NCBI GenBank assembly: GCA_964518955.1
Contig: CAZFHS010000020.1
Coordinates: forward strand, 1-64,000
From: JBDGYW01 sp964518955
GTDB lineage: Bacteria > Gemmatimonadota > Gemmatimonadetes > Gemmatimonadales > GWC2-71-9
Reading direction: 5' to 3'
DNA length: 64,000 nt
Below are positions 24,458 through 32,883 of this stretch, piece after piece. Numbering within the stretch: the first letter of the stretch is position 1; each line of letters begins with the position of its first letter. The notes below the pieces were generated by a model that was not told the DNA's origin, did not search any database, and worked only from the letters and a program-made list of their open reading frames with translations. Both the position numbers and the translations under genes were made by a program.

Positions 24458-25093
24458 CTAGACTTCCGCGACGTTCTCCGAAGACTGGTAGGTGGCAGTC
24501 ACCCCTGTGATAGTGAGACTGAACTCCGATTTCATCAACAACACGCCAGCCCTGTCGGTCACTTTGCAGCATTTCGACACATGAGCGTCTTCGCGTAGTT
24601 GATCGACGATCGACCTGGCAGACTCGATCAGCACGGCGGATTCGTCGCCTGGCATCTTACCATGTTCGGCCAACTTGTCGGCTACACGCGCCACGTGACG
24701 CAACAGACGAGCTGCCGGGAACGCACGGCCGTGTTCCAGAGCTTTCGCTGCGAGGTCGAGGGTCTTCTGGAGATGTCGCGCTCTACGCCACGAGATCTTC
24801 CCCTCGTCCTTCCAGGTGCGGACCTGTTCCGCCATCTCGGCAACGTGTTCACGAGGGTTCAACTGTTCCGCTGACTTACTGTTTGTTGGTGACGCATCAT
24901 CGCCTATCTGGAAGAGGGCGGTAGTCTGACGGGAGAGTGTGATCGACCATGCGCTCAAAGTGACCTGATCGGTCCGGGTTGTGAGCGTGGAAACAGCACT
25001 GTCTTGCTCTGCCTCACGGTCGAAACCCCCGACAGAGCCCAAGTGCCGAAGAGCCGTATACGCTGATTGTTCCCCAACATTCTGGATTTGCAT
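24458..25093 (-). CDS. Hypothetical helical protein, FIMAH-like segment
   Basis: 211 residues, no signal peptide or membrane helix. The middle part (about 80-170) is helical and charged (EHVAEMAEQVRTWKDEGKIS, LLRHVARVADKLAEHGKMPG), loosely resembling FIMAH-type helical domains (G-I-x...A...L...GK-I...A..L...A..I). The ends have no recognisable pattern, and the sequence may itself be a decayed composite, given the kinase remnant directly at its 3' end. I do not assign a function. Confidence 0.45.
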   Translation of the reverse strand: MQIQNVGEQSAYTALRHLGSVGGFDREAEQDSAVSTLTTRTDQVTLSAWSITLSRQTTALFQIGDDASPTNSKSAEQLNPREHVAEMAEQVRTWKDEGKISWRRARHLQKTLDLAAKALEHGRAFPAARLLRHVARVADKLAEHGKMPGDESAVLIESARSIVDQLREDAHVSKCCKVTDRAGVLLMKSEFSLTITGVTATYQSSENVAEV

Positions 25094-25180
25094 AGCCTCT
25101 GCCTCGTATGCCTACATCCTTAAAATCGGTAGTTTCTGTCGAATCTTTAGAAGAATCGGGGCAAACATAGAGCCGTTGCC

Positions 25181-25209
25181 TTGCCAATGGTGTAACACAA
25201 CCGTATGCT
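25181..25209 (+). promoter_or_regulatory. Sigma-70-type promoter for the genes at 25260-26248
   Basis: -35 TTGCCA (one mismatch), 17-bp spacer, -10 TATGCT. The predicted start near 25216 precedes the CGGAGG ribosome-binding site at about 25249. Confidence 0.45.
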
Positions 25210-25259
25210 CGCAAGTTGAACGACTCGGTAGCTAACACCCCTCCCACACGGAGGTCCTC

Positions 25260-25820
25260 ATGCGTCCACACCATCCGCGCGACTCGCGCTCTCAAATGCT
25301 GGAATCAGAACTGCGTCGCACGCGTATCTTGGCTGTTATCGCAGTGCTCGTGGCTACGATACCACTGCTCACAGCCTGGGCAAACGCACCGCAGGGAGAC
25401 ACAATCCGCACCCGCAGCCTAATCATAGAAGACGAACAGGGTCGACCACGCGTGTTGATCGGAGCTCCCATTGACGGCCGGCGCGCGGAAGGCGACGCGG
25501 GAATGATCATCGTAGACAGTGCGGGTCTGGAACCGTTCGGCCTGACTCTTCGCGCGAACGGAAACATGGGCATGGGCTTCGACGCCCCGTTGGACGCAGG
25601 AGACAATCGAAACCGCGAACGCATAAACATCACCGCAAATCGAAATGGCGGTGCAGACATAAGATTCCTGAATCGAAAAACCCGACCGGCGGGGTACATA
25701 CGGTTGGCGCAGGACGACTTCATGTATGTCGACTTCCTGAAATACACAGCCGATTCTGTGGTTCACAGACGAGTGGGCTTGACCGGCGACTCTCTGATTC
25801 GCCGCGAGATACAGAGATAG
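25260..25820 (+). CDS. Membrane-anchored hypothetical protein
   Basis: 186 residues. A short basic N-terminus is followed by one membrane helix (ILAVIAVLVATIPLLTAWA, about 23-42). A beta-rich extracytoplasmic region begins RTRSLIIEDEQGRPRVLIGA and continues with repeated strand motifs. The 'VxDExGxxRxxIG' pattern is one I have seen in small conserved envelope proteins without known function. A strong GGAGG precedes the ATG. Its stop overlaps the next gene's GTG (TAGTG), so the two are coupled. Confidence 0.7.
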   Translation: MRPHHPRDSRSQMLESELRRTRILAVIAVLVATIPLLTAWANAPQGDTIRTRSLIIEDEQGRPRVLIGAPIDGRRAEGDAGMIIVDSAGLEPFGLTLRANGNMGMGFDAPLDAGDNRNRERINITANRNGGADIRFLNRKTRPAGYIRLAQDDFMYVDFLKYTADSVVHRRVGLTGDSLIRREIQR

Positions 25821-26248
25821 TGCGTCGCGCGATCTGGCAGGTGCAGGCTGCAGGCTGCATTGTTGCCGCAATGGCCGGATGCAGCCTCGCCCAATACAAT
25901 GTGCGTGCGCCGGCGATAGAGGGTGCCTTCGAGTGCGCAAAGCAGGTGCTGGAGGATCTGGGCTACCAGATCTACAAGGTCGATGAGACGGATTGGAGCC
26001 TCCGTGCGTCGACCGGGTCGGGCACCGGTGGAGGGCACTACGTTCAGGAGAATCACGACCTCATCTTCGTGAGTCTACGCGCGTCAGGAGGAGTATTGAT
26101 GCTCGAGGTCGGAGCTGGGTCGGGATACACAGACCAGGGCGATTACAATCTGCAGATGACTCACGGAGCAGGATACAGGCGCCCCAGCGAGCAAGTGAGA
26201 GCAGACGCCGACACCGTCTTGGCACGTTGCAGCGAGCCGGACAACTAG
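25820..26248 (+). CDS. Small lipoprotein
   Basis: 142 residues from a GTG that overlaps the previous stop. The signal sequence ends in lipobox MAGC (Cys near residue 21). The mature part (VRAPAIEGAFECAKQVLEDL, GYQIYKVDETDWSLRAS) resembles small outer-membrane-lipoprotein folds with alternating helix and strands and contains two further cysteines (FECAK, LARCSE). No family recognised. Coupled to the membrane protein before it. Confidence 0.65.
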   Translation: MRRAIWQVQAAGCIVAAMAGCSLAQYNVRAPAIEGAFECAKQVLEDLGYQIYKVDETDWSLRASTGSGTGGGHYVQENHDLIFVSLRASGGVLMLEVGAGSGYTDQGDYNLQMTHGAGYRRPSEQVRADADTVLARCSEPDN

Positions 26249-26295
26249 AGGGCAATATGGATCCTTTCAGGCCCTTTTGCGGGTATTATTGAGTC

Positions 26296-27072
26296 ATGAG
26301 ATCAAAGAGTACTTCTGGCACAATCGCATTTCTTGTCGCAATTGCTTGTCTCGTCTCGTTCGCACCTGCAGACGGCCAGACCGTGAGAGGTCGAGTCGTC
26401 GATAGAACAACCGGCGCACCCATAATTGGCGCGTCGATGCTTCTGCTCGACCAGGCGGGACAAACTCGCAAAATGGCGATCACTGACGTAACCGGAACGT
26501 ATTCGATCGAGGCCCCAGAGCCCGGCGGATACACATTCCGGGTCGATGCCTCCGGGTACAACACGCACAACGAGCCTCAGTTCAGGGTGCTCGCAGGGCG
26601 GATCCTGGAACTCGAGATCAGACTCTGGGGATTGACCGAGCTGCAGCCGGTGACGGTCGTGGCGGAGTCGGTGCCGTTTGCACCGGGTCCACTCGAAGGG
26701 TTCTACGAGAGAATGGAGCTCGGTCGAGGCCAGTATATCACCAGGCAGGATATTGAAAACTTGGGTGTGCACAGATTCACCGACATCCTGCGCATGACCC
26801 CGAGCGTCGACATCGTCGCAAGAGGCGGTAACAACAACACAATCCGCATCAAAGGAACGACGCGGGCCGGACGCGACTGCCCGCCGCTGCTGTGGGTGGA
26901 TGATATTCGCTGGGGAACGGTGGACCTGGACGGCGAAGGCCCCGACGGTGAGTTGTTTCCGTCTGACGTCGAGGCAATCGAAGTCTACCGACCGTCGGCG
27001 GTGCCAATCGAGTTCTCCGGTTTCGATTCGTCGTGCGGCGTGGTCGTGGTCTGGACGAGAAGGGCGCCTTAG
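26296..27072 (+). CDS. Exported carboxypeptidase-regulatory-like/TonB-plug protein without a barrel
   Basis: 258 residues. A signal peptide (ending APADGQ) is followed by a carboxypeptidase-regulatory-like beta-sandwich (VRGRVVDRTTGAPIIGASML ... GTYSIEAPEPGGYTFRVDASG). Then comes a segment like the plug of TonB-dependent receptors (ITRQDIENLGVHRFTDILRM, VEAIEVYRPSAVPIEF). The protein ends soon after, so the 22-strand barrel is absent. Four cysteines include DCPPLLW and SSCGVVVVW; the latter is the typical GCGVVVVWTR end of the plug domain. Such barrel-less plugs recur in Gemmatimonadota. Their role is unknown. Confidence 0.8.
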   Translation: MRSKSTSGTIAFLVAIACLVSFAPADGQTVRGRVVDRTTGAPIIGASMLLLDQAGQTRKMAITDVTGTYSIEAPEPGGYTFRVDASGYNTHNEPQFRVLAGRILELEIRLWGLTELQPVTVVAESVPFAPGPLEGFYERMELGRGQYITRQDIENLGVHRFTDILRMTPSVDIVARGGNNNTIRIKGTTRAGRDCPPLLWVDDIRWGTVDLDGEGPDGELFPSDVEAIEVYRPSAVPIEFSGFDSSCGVVVVWTRRAP

Positions 27073-27113
27073 CGGGCGGTAGGGCGGACGGCCGGTAGGG
27101 CGGTAAGGTTGAG

Positions 27114-28991
27114 ATGTTGGGGCTGAATCTCCGTCGCTCCCTTGGTATTTTATCCCACATGGCAAGGTGCTTTCTCACAACCATTGCGTTATTGATCTCT
27201 GCCTCCGGAGCGGCGCAGACCCTGTCTGCCCAAACCGTGCGCGGAGTCCTCGAGAATGAGACGACCGGCCAACCGGTGACAGCCGGTTTTGTCGTGTTGC
27301 TGAATGCGGATTCGGTCGAGGTGCAGCGAGCGCTCGTCGATGGCGACGGGCGGTTTTCTTTTGGGGCTGAAAGGCCGGGCCGTTACGCTCTCAGATCTCA
27401 GGTAATAGGACTCCTCAGTACCACCTCTCCTTACTTCGAACTGCAGGCCGGGCAGTTGCTCGACTACCAGTTCGAGGTTCCAGCCCTTCCGGTTCAACTA
27501 AATGCCCTGGTTGTCGAAGAAGAACGCGTTTGCCGCGGTAGGTCCGAGGCCGGCCTCGCGGGCACCGCCCTTTGGAACGAAGCCCAAAAGGCACTGAACG
27601 CAGTGCTGTGGACCGAGCAACAGGGTTTGCTTCGCCATCAACTAGAGCGTTACGAGCGGCTGCTAGAACCGGGGACGTTGCGCATTTCCGACGAAGGGCG
27701 AACCTGGACTCAGGAGGGGTTGTACCGCGGCAGTCCGTTCGGAAGCGCTGCCGCCAGCGAACTGGCAGAGTTTGGCTACATACGAGATACCGGTGACAAC
27801 GAGTGGATCTACCACGGCCCCGATGCCCAGGTCCTACTGTCCGATGAGTTCGCGGTCTCACACTGTTTCTCGGCAGTTGAGTCAGGCGACAACGAGCGTG
27901 GCCTGATCGGGCTTGCATTCGACCCCACGACGGATCGTGACAAGCCCGACGTTTCCGGCGTGCTCTGGTTGGACGAGGAGACCGGCGAACTGCGGTTCGT
28001 GGAGTACGGGTACACACGTCCGCCCTGGGAACTCGACGTGAGCGATGCGGGAGGACGAATAGAATTCGAGCGTCTGCCAACGGGTGTATGGATCGTGAAC
28101 CGATGGTGGATTCGGATGCCGATAGTCGCACTTCGGCCGATCCAAACGGTCAGGATCGGTACGCAACCTCTCGACGAACTTTTCCTCGCGGGCATAAGAG
28201 AGACCGGGGCGAGAGTGGCTGACGTGACCACGGTGGACAGGCAGGCGGTCGCCAGAGTCGGTGGGACAACGATCGGTGGATTCTCTACGGCTTCGACCGA
28301 TGCTCGAAGGGCTCCCCTAACACCGGCGGAGCTTCGCTCGGGTTTTCGAATCGGCCTAGGTGTGAACTTGCTGACCACCGGCAGTGATTTGGCGGAGTTT
28401 GGTGCTGCACCGGCGTTTCAGGGCAGCGTGCGGTTTTCGACGGCACCGGGCTTCCAATTGGCCGGCGGAGCCCAGTTTTCGCGCCACGGCATGACTAACG
28501 CGCGACACGGGTACACCCTCTTTCAGCTGTACGCGGAGCCGCGCTTTGCTCTCCCCGAATTGGCGTCGAAGATCACGCCGTTCATTGGCGCGCGAGTGGG
28601 CAGTGCGTGGGAGTCCGTGGCCGATCGGGGAGCCACTTTCAATGCCAGCGGAACGGCGTACGGCGGCGTAGGTGGCGCCACGCTGAGACTCGAAAGCGCT
28701 GTTTCGCTGGAAATCGGGTTCTCCATCGGGACGATCAAATTCGGCGACTATTCCGCCACGACCGATCGGCGTTGGGAGCAGTGTGTGTTGGAACAGGGGG
28801 AGTTGGGCACACCGATGCCGGCCACGGTTGTCGTCTGTTCTCCGCCAGATTTCTGGTCCGGCCCCCAACTCACACCCGGAACGGGAATCTCCGGGACTGG
28901 CGACCTGCCGCGGATCACCTACGAGAACACGGCGCGCGATGATGTTTGGAAGGCCATGTGGGTTGGCATTGAGTTCAGGCTGGGGCGGTAG
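27114..28991 (+). CDS. Exported protein of an uncharacterised 'SHCFS/VLWLD/RMPI' family with C-terminal barrel
   Basis: 625 residues; an internal start at 27159 (MARCFLTTIALLIS) also gives a signal peptide and cannot be excluded. Residues about 38-120 are a carboxypeptidase-regulatory-like domain (VRGVLENETTGQPVTAGFVV). The central region (about 145-370) is shared with the gene at 29124: WNEAQKALNAVLWTEQQG, YERLLEPGTL, YRGSPFG, VLLSDEFAVSHCFS, GVLWLDEETGELRFVEYGYT and NRWWIRMPIVAL. The last roughly 220 residues (RSGFRIGLGVNLLTTG ... LYAEPRFALPELASKITPF) look like a small outer-membrane barrel ending EFRLG. Probably surface or periplasmic; no known activity. Confidence 0.75.
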   Translation: MLGLNLRRSLGILSHMARCFLTTIALLISASGAAQTLSAQTVRGVLENETTGQPVTAGFVVLLNADSVEVQRALVDGDGRFSFGAERPGRYALRSQVIGLLSTTSPYFELQAGQLLDYQFEVPALPVQLNALVVEEERVCRGRSEAGLAGTALWNEAQKALNAVLWTEQQGLLRHQLERYERLLEPGTLRISDEGRTWTQEGLYRGSPFGSAAASELAEFGYIRDTGDNEWIYHGPDAQVLLSDEFAVSHCFSAVESGDNERGLIGLAFDPTTDRDKPDVSGVLWLDEETGELRFVEYGYTRPPWELDVSDAGGRIEFERLPTGVWIVNRWWIRMPIVALRPIQTVRIGTQPLDELFLAGIRETGARVADVTTVDRQAVARVGGTTIGGFSTASTDARRAPLTPAELRSGFRIGLGVNLLTTGSDLAEFGAAPAFQGSVRFSTAPGFQLAGGAQFSRHGMTNARHGYTLFQLYAEPRFALPELASKITPFIGARVGSAWESVADRGATFNASGTAYGGVGGATLRLESAVSLEIGFSIGTIKFGDYSATTDRRWEQCVLEQGELGTPMPATVVVCSPPDFWSGPQLTPGTGISGTGDLPRITYENTARDDVWKAMWVGIEFRLGR

Positions 28992-28992
28992 G

Positions 28993-29060
28993 GCGAGCAA
29001 CGGACAACGAACAGCGGGCAACGGATGCACGTACGAGAGGCCGTTGCACGTTGCACGTTG
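28993..29060. repeat. GAGCAACGGACAACGAACAG-type intergenic repeat
   Basis: Contains GAGCAACGGACAACG, GCGGGCAACGG and a GTTGCAC triplet-like run. It is the reverse complement type of the 14-bp unit at 766-821. A GGGCGGTAGGGCGG tract precedes it, and a similar tract lies at 27073-27113. Confidence 0.55.
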
Positions 29061-29123
29061 CTCGGTTCTCTTGCCCCCCTGGACCTGGCGCCGCAGGCTC
29101 GGTGTAGAGTTAGTTTCAGAGTA

Positions 29124-30842
29124 ATGATACGCCGTCTACCCTCAATCACTGCGGTTCTTTCGCTCCTTCTCATATCCGGCATCTCAGCTCAGACTGTGAG
29201 CGGACGCCTGGTCGAGCAGACGGGCGACCGGCCAATCGTCGGGGCTTTCGTGTTGCTCTTGGGCGCCGACTCGACCGAGTACGAGCGCGCGCTCACCGAC
29301 GGCCTGGGGCGATTTTCCATGCAGGCGCCAGCCGCGGGCACGTATGCGCTGAAGTCCGCGGTAATCGGGTTTCGCAGCACGATCACACCTACGTTCGAGA
29401 TTGTCGCCGGCCAAGACATCGAAGTCGATTTCGCTATTCCTGGGATCCCAATCACTCTGCCGACGCTGATCGTGGAAGACATCAGGGCGTGCGGGGGAAT
29501 CGAGGGAGCGGGGCTCGAGGCCGCGACAGCCTGGGAAGAGGCCCGAAAAGCGCTCGACGCTGTGGTGTGGACCGAACGTCAGGGCACGCTCCAGCACGTT
29601 TTGGTCAAGTACGAGCGGCTGCTCGACCCCGAATCGCTCGAGATCAGAGACCGTAGACAGCGGGTGATACGAGACATCTACCAGGGCAGTCCGTTCCTGA
29701 CGGGAGATCCACAGAGTCTCGCGGAGCGTGGTTACGTACAGGAGACGGAAAGCAGCGAACGCCTTTTCGTGGCTCCGGACGCGAACGTGCTTTTGTCCGA
29801 TGACTTTGCGGCGTCTCACTGTTTCTCCCTCGTCGTCGGCCAGGGCGACCGGGGCGGGTACGTGGGCCTCGCGTTCGAACCCGACGTCACCAGAGATCTG
29901 CCGGACATAGAAGGAGTACTCTGGCTCGATGCCACGACGGCCGAGCTGCGTTATCTCGATTTCACCTACACCCGGATCCCCTACGAACTGGAGATGAACA
30001 GCGTAGGCGGGAGGGTCGAGTTCGAGCGTTTGCCGGCGGGGCCGTGGATCGTGCGCCGCTGGTGGGTGCGCATGCCTATCATCGGCCAGCGGAGCGCACG
30101 GTTCAGCGACTTCGTGAACGAGAATTATCTCGCAGCCCTCAAAGAAGACGGCGGCTACGTGCGCGATATCCACACCCTCGACGATGAGCCGGTGGCGCGG
30201 CGCGGCGTGGCGACTCTCACGGGAACCGTTCTGAACCTCCGGAATGCTCGACCTGTCGCAGGCGCCCAGGTGGTGCTTGTCGGCACTGATTACAGCACGG
30301 AAACCGACAGGCGGGGCGACTTCAGGTTCGGCTACCTGCCCGAGGGTACGTACCGCATCTCCTATGGAAACCGCACACTCGACGCTATCGGTTACGTCCC
30401 GCCTCTGTTGGAGGTGGAGCTTACCATCGACGATCCGCAATTCGTGACGATGGCTATTCCTTCGATCAACCGCCTATGGGCGCACCTCTGCCCTCGCACC
30501 GATCCTTACTCGGGCTACGGAATCGTGACGGGGTTCGTGCGCGATGGCAGTACCGGCCGAGGCTCACCTGGCACCCAGGTGATCGTGCACCAAACCGCGG
30601 CATCAGATACCACCCGCGCAGAGTCTGCGATTGGCGATTCGATGACAGATTGGGCGGGCTATTTCAGAGTCTGCAACGTGCCCGCTGAAGAGAGCATAAT
30701 GGTGGAGGCGCGTTGGGCCGGCCCGTCGAGTGTGGTCGCAGATACCACGAGTGTACGGCTGATTTCCGGCGATATCATCCGGGTGGATTTTGCGCTGCCT
30801 CCCGTGGAGGAGCGCGATGGTACCGAGCCCCGGTTATTCTAG
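29124..30842 (+). CDS. Paralogue of the 27114 protein with extra regulatory-like domains
   Basis: 572 residues from MIRRLPSITAVLSLLLISGI, a clear signal peptide; a frame to 29025 is open but crosses repeat-like sequence. The order is a carboxypeptidase-regulatory-like domain (VSGRLVEQTGDRPIVGAFVL), the same central domain as the previous gene (WEEARKALDAVVWTERQG, LLSDDFAASHCFS, GVLWLDATTAELRYLDFTYT, RRWWVRMPIIG), then two further regulatory-like domains (LTGTVLNLRNARPVAGAQVV; VTGFVRDGSTGRGSPGTQVI) in place of the barrel. Tandem duplication followed by C-terminal replacement explains the pair. Function unknown. It converges on the sigma-54 activator gene with four bases between stops. Confidence 0.78.
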   Translation: MIRRLPSITAVLSLLLISGISAQTVSGRLVEQTGDRPIVGAFVLLLGADSTEYERALTDGLGRFSMQAPAAGTYALKSAVIGFRSTITPTFEIVAGQDIEVDFAIPGIPITLPTLIVEDIRACGGIEGAGLEAATAWEEARKALDAVVWTERQGTLQHVLVKYERLLDPESLEIRDRRQRVIRDIYQGSPFLTGDPQSLAERGYVQETESSERLFVAPDANVLLSDDFAASHCFSLVVGQGDRGGYVGLAFEPDVTRDLPDIEGVLWLDATTAELRYLDFTYTRIPYELEMNSVGGRVEFERLPAGPWIVRRWWVRMPIIGQRSARFSDFVNENYLAALKEDGGYVRDIHTLDDEPVARRGVATLTGTVLNLRNARPVAGAQVVLVGTDYSTETDRRGDFRFGYLPEGTYRISYGNRTLDAIGYVPPLLEVELTIDDPQFVTMAIPSINRLWAHLCPRTDPYSGYGIVTGFVRDGSTGRGSPGTQVIVHQTAASDTTRAESAIGDSMTDWAGYFRVCNVPAEESIMVEARWAGPSSVVADTTSVRLISGDIIRVDFALPPVEERDGTEPRLF

Positions 30843-30846
30843 CGCG

Positions 30847-32385
30847 TTATTCTAACGCGTACTCTTTGATCTTGCGGTAGAGTGTTCGCTCGCCGATTCC
30901 CAAATTCTCGGCTGCTTTGCGTCGATTGCCCTTGGTCTCCTTGAGCGCAGCCTCGATAGCTGCGCGCTCGACGTCCGCCATTGCCATTCCCGGCCTGTAA
31001 ACGACGGATTCGTCCAAAGGCTGCGCTGCCTCGGTTACGATAGCGCCGGCCGGGTCGAGGGGCGTGATCTCCTCATACTCCACCGGAGACGCACGCCCTA
31101 CGTCGAACGGTGCGATTCGCTCTGCCGGTTCGTTCACGCGCCTGCGCAACTCTTCGACTTGGAGTTTCAACTCGACCAGGCTCCTCAGGATGAACTCCAG
31201 CTCATTCCCCTGCACCTCTCTCCCTGGCTGTGGCATCCGGATCGGGAGGAGTCGTGTGCCGCCCTCGCGAATATCCGCTGGGATATCGCTGGCATGAATC
31301 TCCGCTCCGGGGGCGAGCACGACCATCGAGTCGATGAGGTTTCTGAGCTCACGTACGTTGCCCGGCCAATCCGCATTTACCAGGATCTCCATCGCATCGG
31401 GAGCGATGCCTGAGAACTGTCTGCCGTGCTGTTCGCTCAACTCGCGGATGAAGCGTTGGATGAGGATGGGAATGTCGGTGCGTCGCTCGCGAAGCGGAGG
31501 CAGGTAGATGTTGAGAACGTTCAGCCGATAAAAGAGGTCGTCGCGGAATTCGCCGAGCGAGACCTGCTCCTTGAGCGATCGGTTCGTTGCCGCGATAACC
31601 CGCACGTCGACTCGAATGGACTCGGTGCCGCCGACTCGGAAGAACGCGCGGTTTTCCAATACTCGCAGCAGCTTGACCTGCGTCGACTGCGGCATCTCGC
31701 CCACTTCGTCGAGGAAGATCGTGCCCCCGTTGGCCAGCTCGAACCGGCCCAGCCGACGTTCCGCCGCACCGGTGAACGAGCCCTTCTCGTGCCCAAACAA
31801 CTCCGACTCCAGCAAGGTATCGGGCAGTGCAGAGCAGTTGACGGCGACGAACGGCTGGTTGTGGCGCGGAGACAGGTCGTGAATGGCGTGGGCAACCAGT
31901 TCCTTACCCGTGCCCGACTCCCCTTCGACCAGTACCGTGCTTTGCACCGGCGCCATCTGCTCTATCTTGACCAGCACTTCCTGTATCGGCGCGCTCTCAC
32001 CCACGATGCCAGTGCGTACCTGCAACCGGCGCCGTTCTATCAGGTGAAGGGCGTATGCCAAGACTTCCGGTGGTTCGACCGGTTTTACCAACGATGCAAA
32101 CAACCCGACGCGTTGCGCAGCATCGTCCGCATTCGGAGAAGCCGCCTCGATGAGGCCGAGTGTCTGGATTGATCTGCGCCTTGCCAAGGTGATCAACGCT
32201 CGCGCGGGGTGTTCTTGCAGCGATCCCGTTAGAACGACGATATCAGGATGCGTGTCTGTCAGAATCGCAACCGAGTCGTCCAACGACGATACGAGGACCG
32301 TCGTGTGACCCTCACCCTCGAAGTGCGCGTTGATCCGAACCGCCGCCTCGAGATCGTCCATGGTGATGAGCGCTTTGATTGGCAT
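30847..32385 (-). CDS. Sigma-54-dependent activator with degenerate receiver domain
   Basis: 512 residues. Residues 1-125 have a CheY-like fold, but the phospho-acceptor position after DIVVL is Thr53, not Asp; the later Lys in LVKPVEP is kept. The AAA+ domain (about 130-365) has Walker A GESGTGKE, GSFTGA (the sigma-54 contact loop, usually GAFTGA) and Walker B GGTIFLDEVGEM. A Fis-type helix-turn-helix ends the protein (IEAALKETKGNRRKAAENLG). It should activate sigma-54 promoters but probably not through phosphorylation of the receiver; no kinase is adjacent. It is the last gene of an argF-gcvT-mog operon (TGATG-type overlap with mog). Targets unknown. Confidence 0.9.
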   Translation of the reverse strand: MPIKALITMDDLEAAVRINAHFEGEGHTTVLVSSLDDSVAILTDTHPDIVVLTGSLQEHPARALITLARRRSIQTLGLIEAASPNADDAAQRVGLFASLVKPVEPPEVLAYALHLIERRRLQVRTGIVGESAPIQEVLVKIEQMAPVQSTVLVEGESGTGKELVAHAIHDLSPRHNQPFVAVNCSALPDTLLESELFGHEKGSFTGAAERRLGRFELANGGTIFLDEVGEMPQSTQVKLLRVLENRAFFRVGGTESIRVDVRVIAATNRSLKEQVSLGEFRDDLFYRLNVLNIYLPPLRERRTDIPILIQRFIRELSEQHGRQFSGIAPDAMEILVNADWPGNVRELRNLIDSMVVLAPGAEIHASDIPADIREGGTRLLPIRMPQPGREVQGNELEFILRSLVELKLQVEELRRRVNEPAERIAPFDVGRASPVEYEEITPLDPAGAIVTEAAQPLDESVVYRPGMAMADVERAAIEAALKETKGNRRKAAENLGIGERTLYRKIKEYALE

Positions 32386-32870
32386 CAGTGATCCGTGGGT
32401 TCGTCCCGGAGTATCTGAACCGCGTGCTCGAGAACGGGGGCGATCACCGAAATACCGTCTCGCACGCCGCCAACACTGCCAGGGAAGTTCACGATCAGAG
32501 TCGAGCCTCGTATGCCGGAGGCTCCGCGAGAGAGCATGCTCCTCGGGAAGCTTTCTCTGCTCGCTGCCCGTATGGCCTCCGCGATGCCGGGGGCCTCTCT
32601 GTCCAATACCGCCTTGGTAGCCTCCGGCGTTATGTCTCGTGGGGAGAAGCCGGTGCCGCCCGTTGTCAGGATGACGTCGGCAATGTCGTCATCCGCCCAG
32701 CGAGTGAGCACCTGGGCGATGAGGTCGGACTCATCGGCCACCATTTCTCGCGCTGCCAAATAGTAACCGACCACGCCGATCCATTCGACGATCGTATTGC
32801 CAGACTTGTCCTCCCGCTCACCCGCTGCCCCACTATCTGACACAGTGAGTACACCTATGCGAATCGGCAT
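32385..32870 (-). CDS. mog: Molybdopterin adenylyltransferase-like protein (MogA/MoaB family)
   Basis: 161 residues from MPIRIGVLTVSDSGAAGERE, the standard family N-terminus; the open frame further upstream crosses the gcvT end and is not used. Family motifs are TTGGTGFSPRDITPEAT (substrate-binding GGTG loop) and the NFPGS loop near the end. The enzyme adenylates molybdopterin before molybdenum insertion in the cytoplasm. It lies between gcvT (14 bp upstream) and the sigma-54 activator. MogA and MoaB cannot be separated by eye; no other molybdenum cofactor gene is in the window. Confidence 0.85.
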   Translation of the reverse strand: MPIRIGVLTVSDSGAAGEREDKSGNTIVEWIGVVGYYLAAREMVADESDLIAQVLTRWADDDIADVILTTGGTGFSPRDITPEATKAVLDREAPGIAEAIRAASRESFPRSMLSRGASGIRGSTLIVNFPGSVGGVRDGISVIAPVLEHAVQILRDEPTDH

Positions 32871-32883
32871 CGGAGGTATGGCG

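Noticed and set aside
30828..30860. Direct repeat GTTATTCTA(G/A)CGCG spanning the convergent stop codons at 30842/30847
   Set aside because: Only about 13 bp twice, explained by a small duplication at the tail-to-tail junction; no hairpin or recombination signature.
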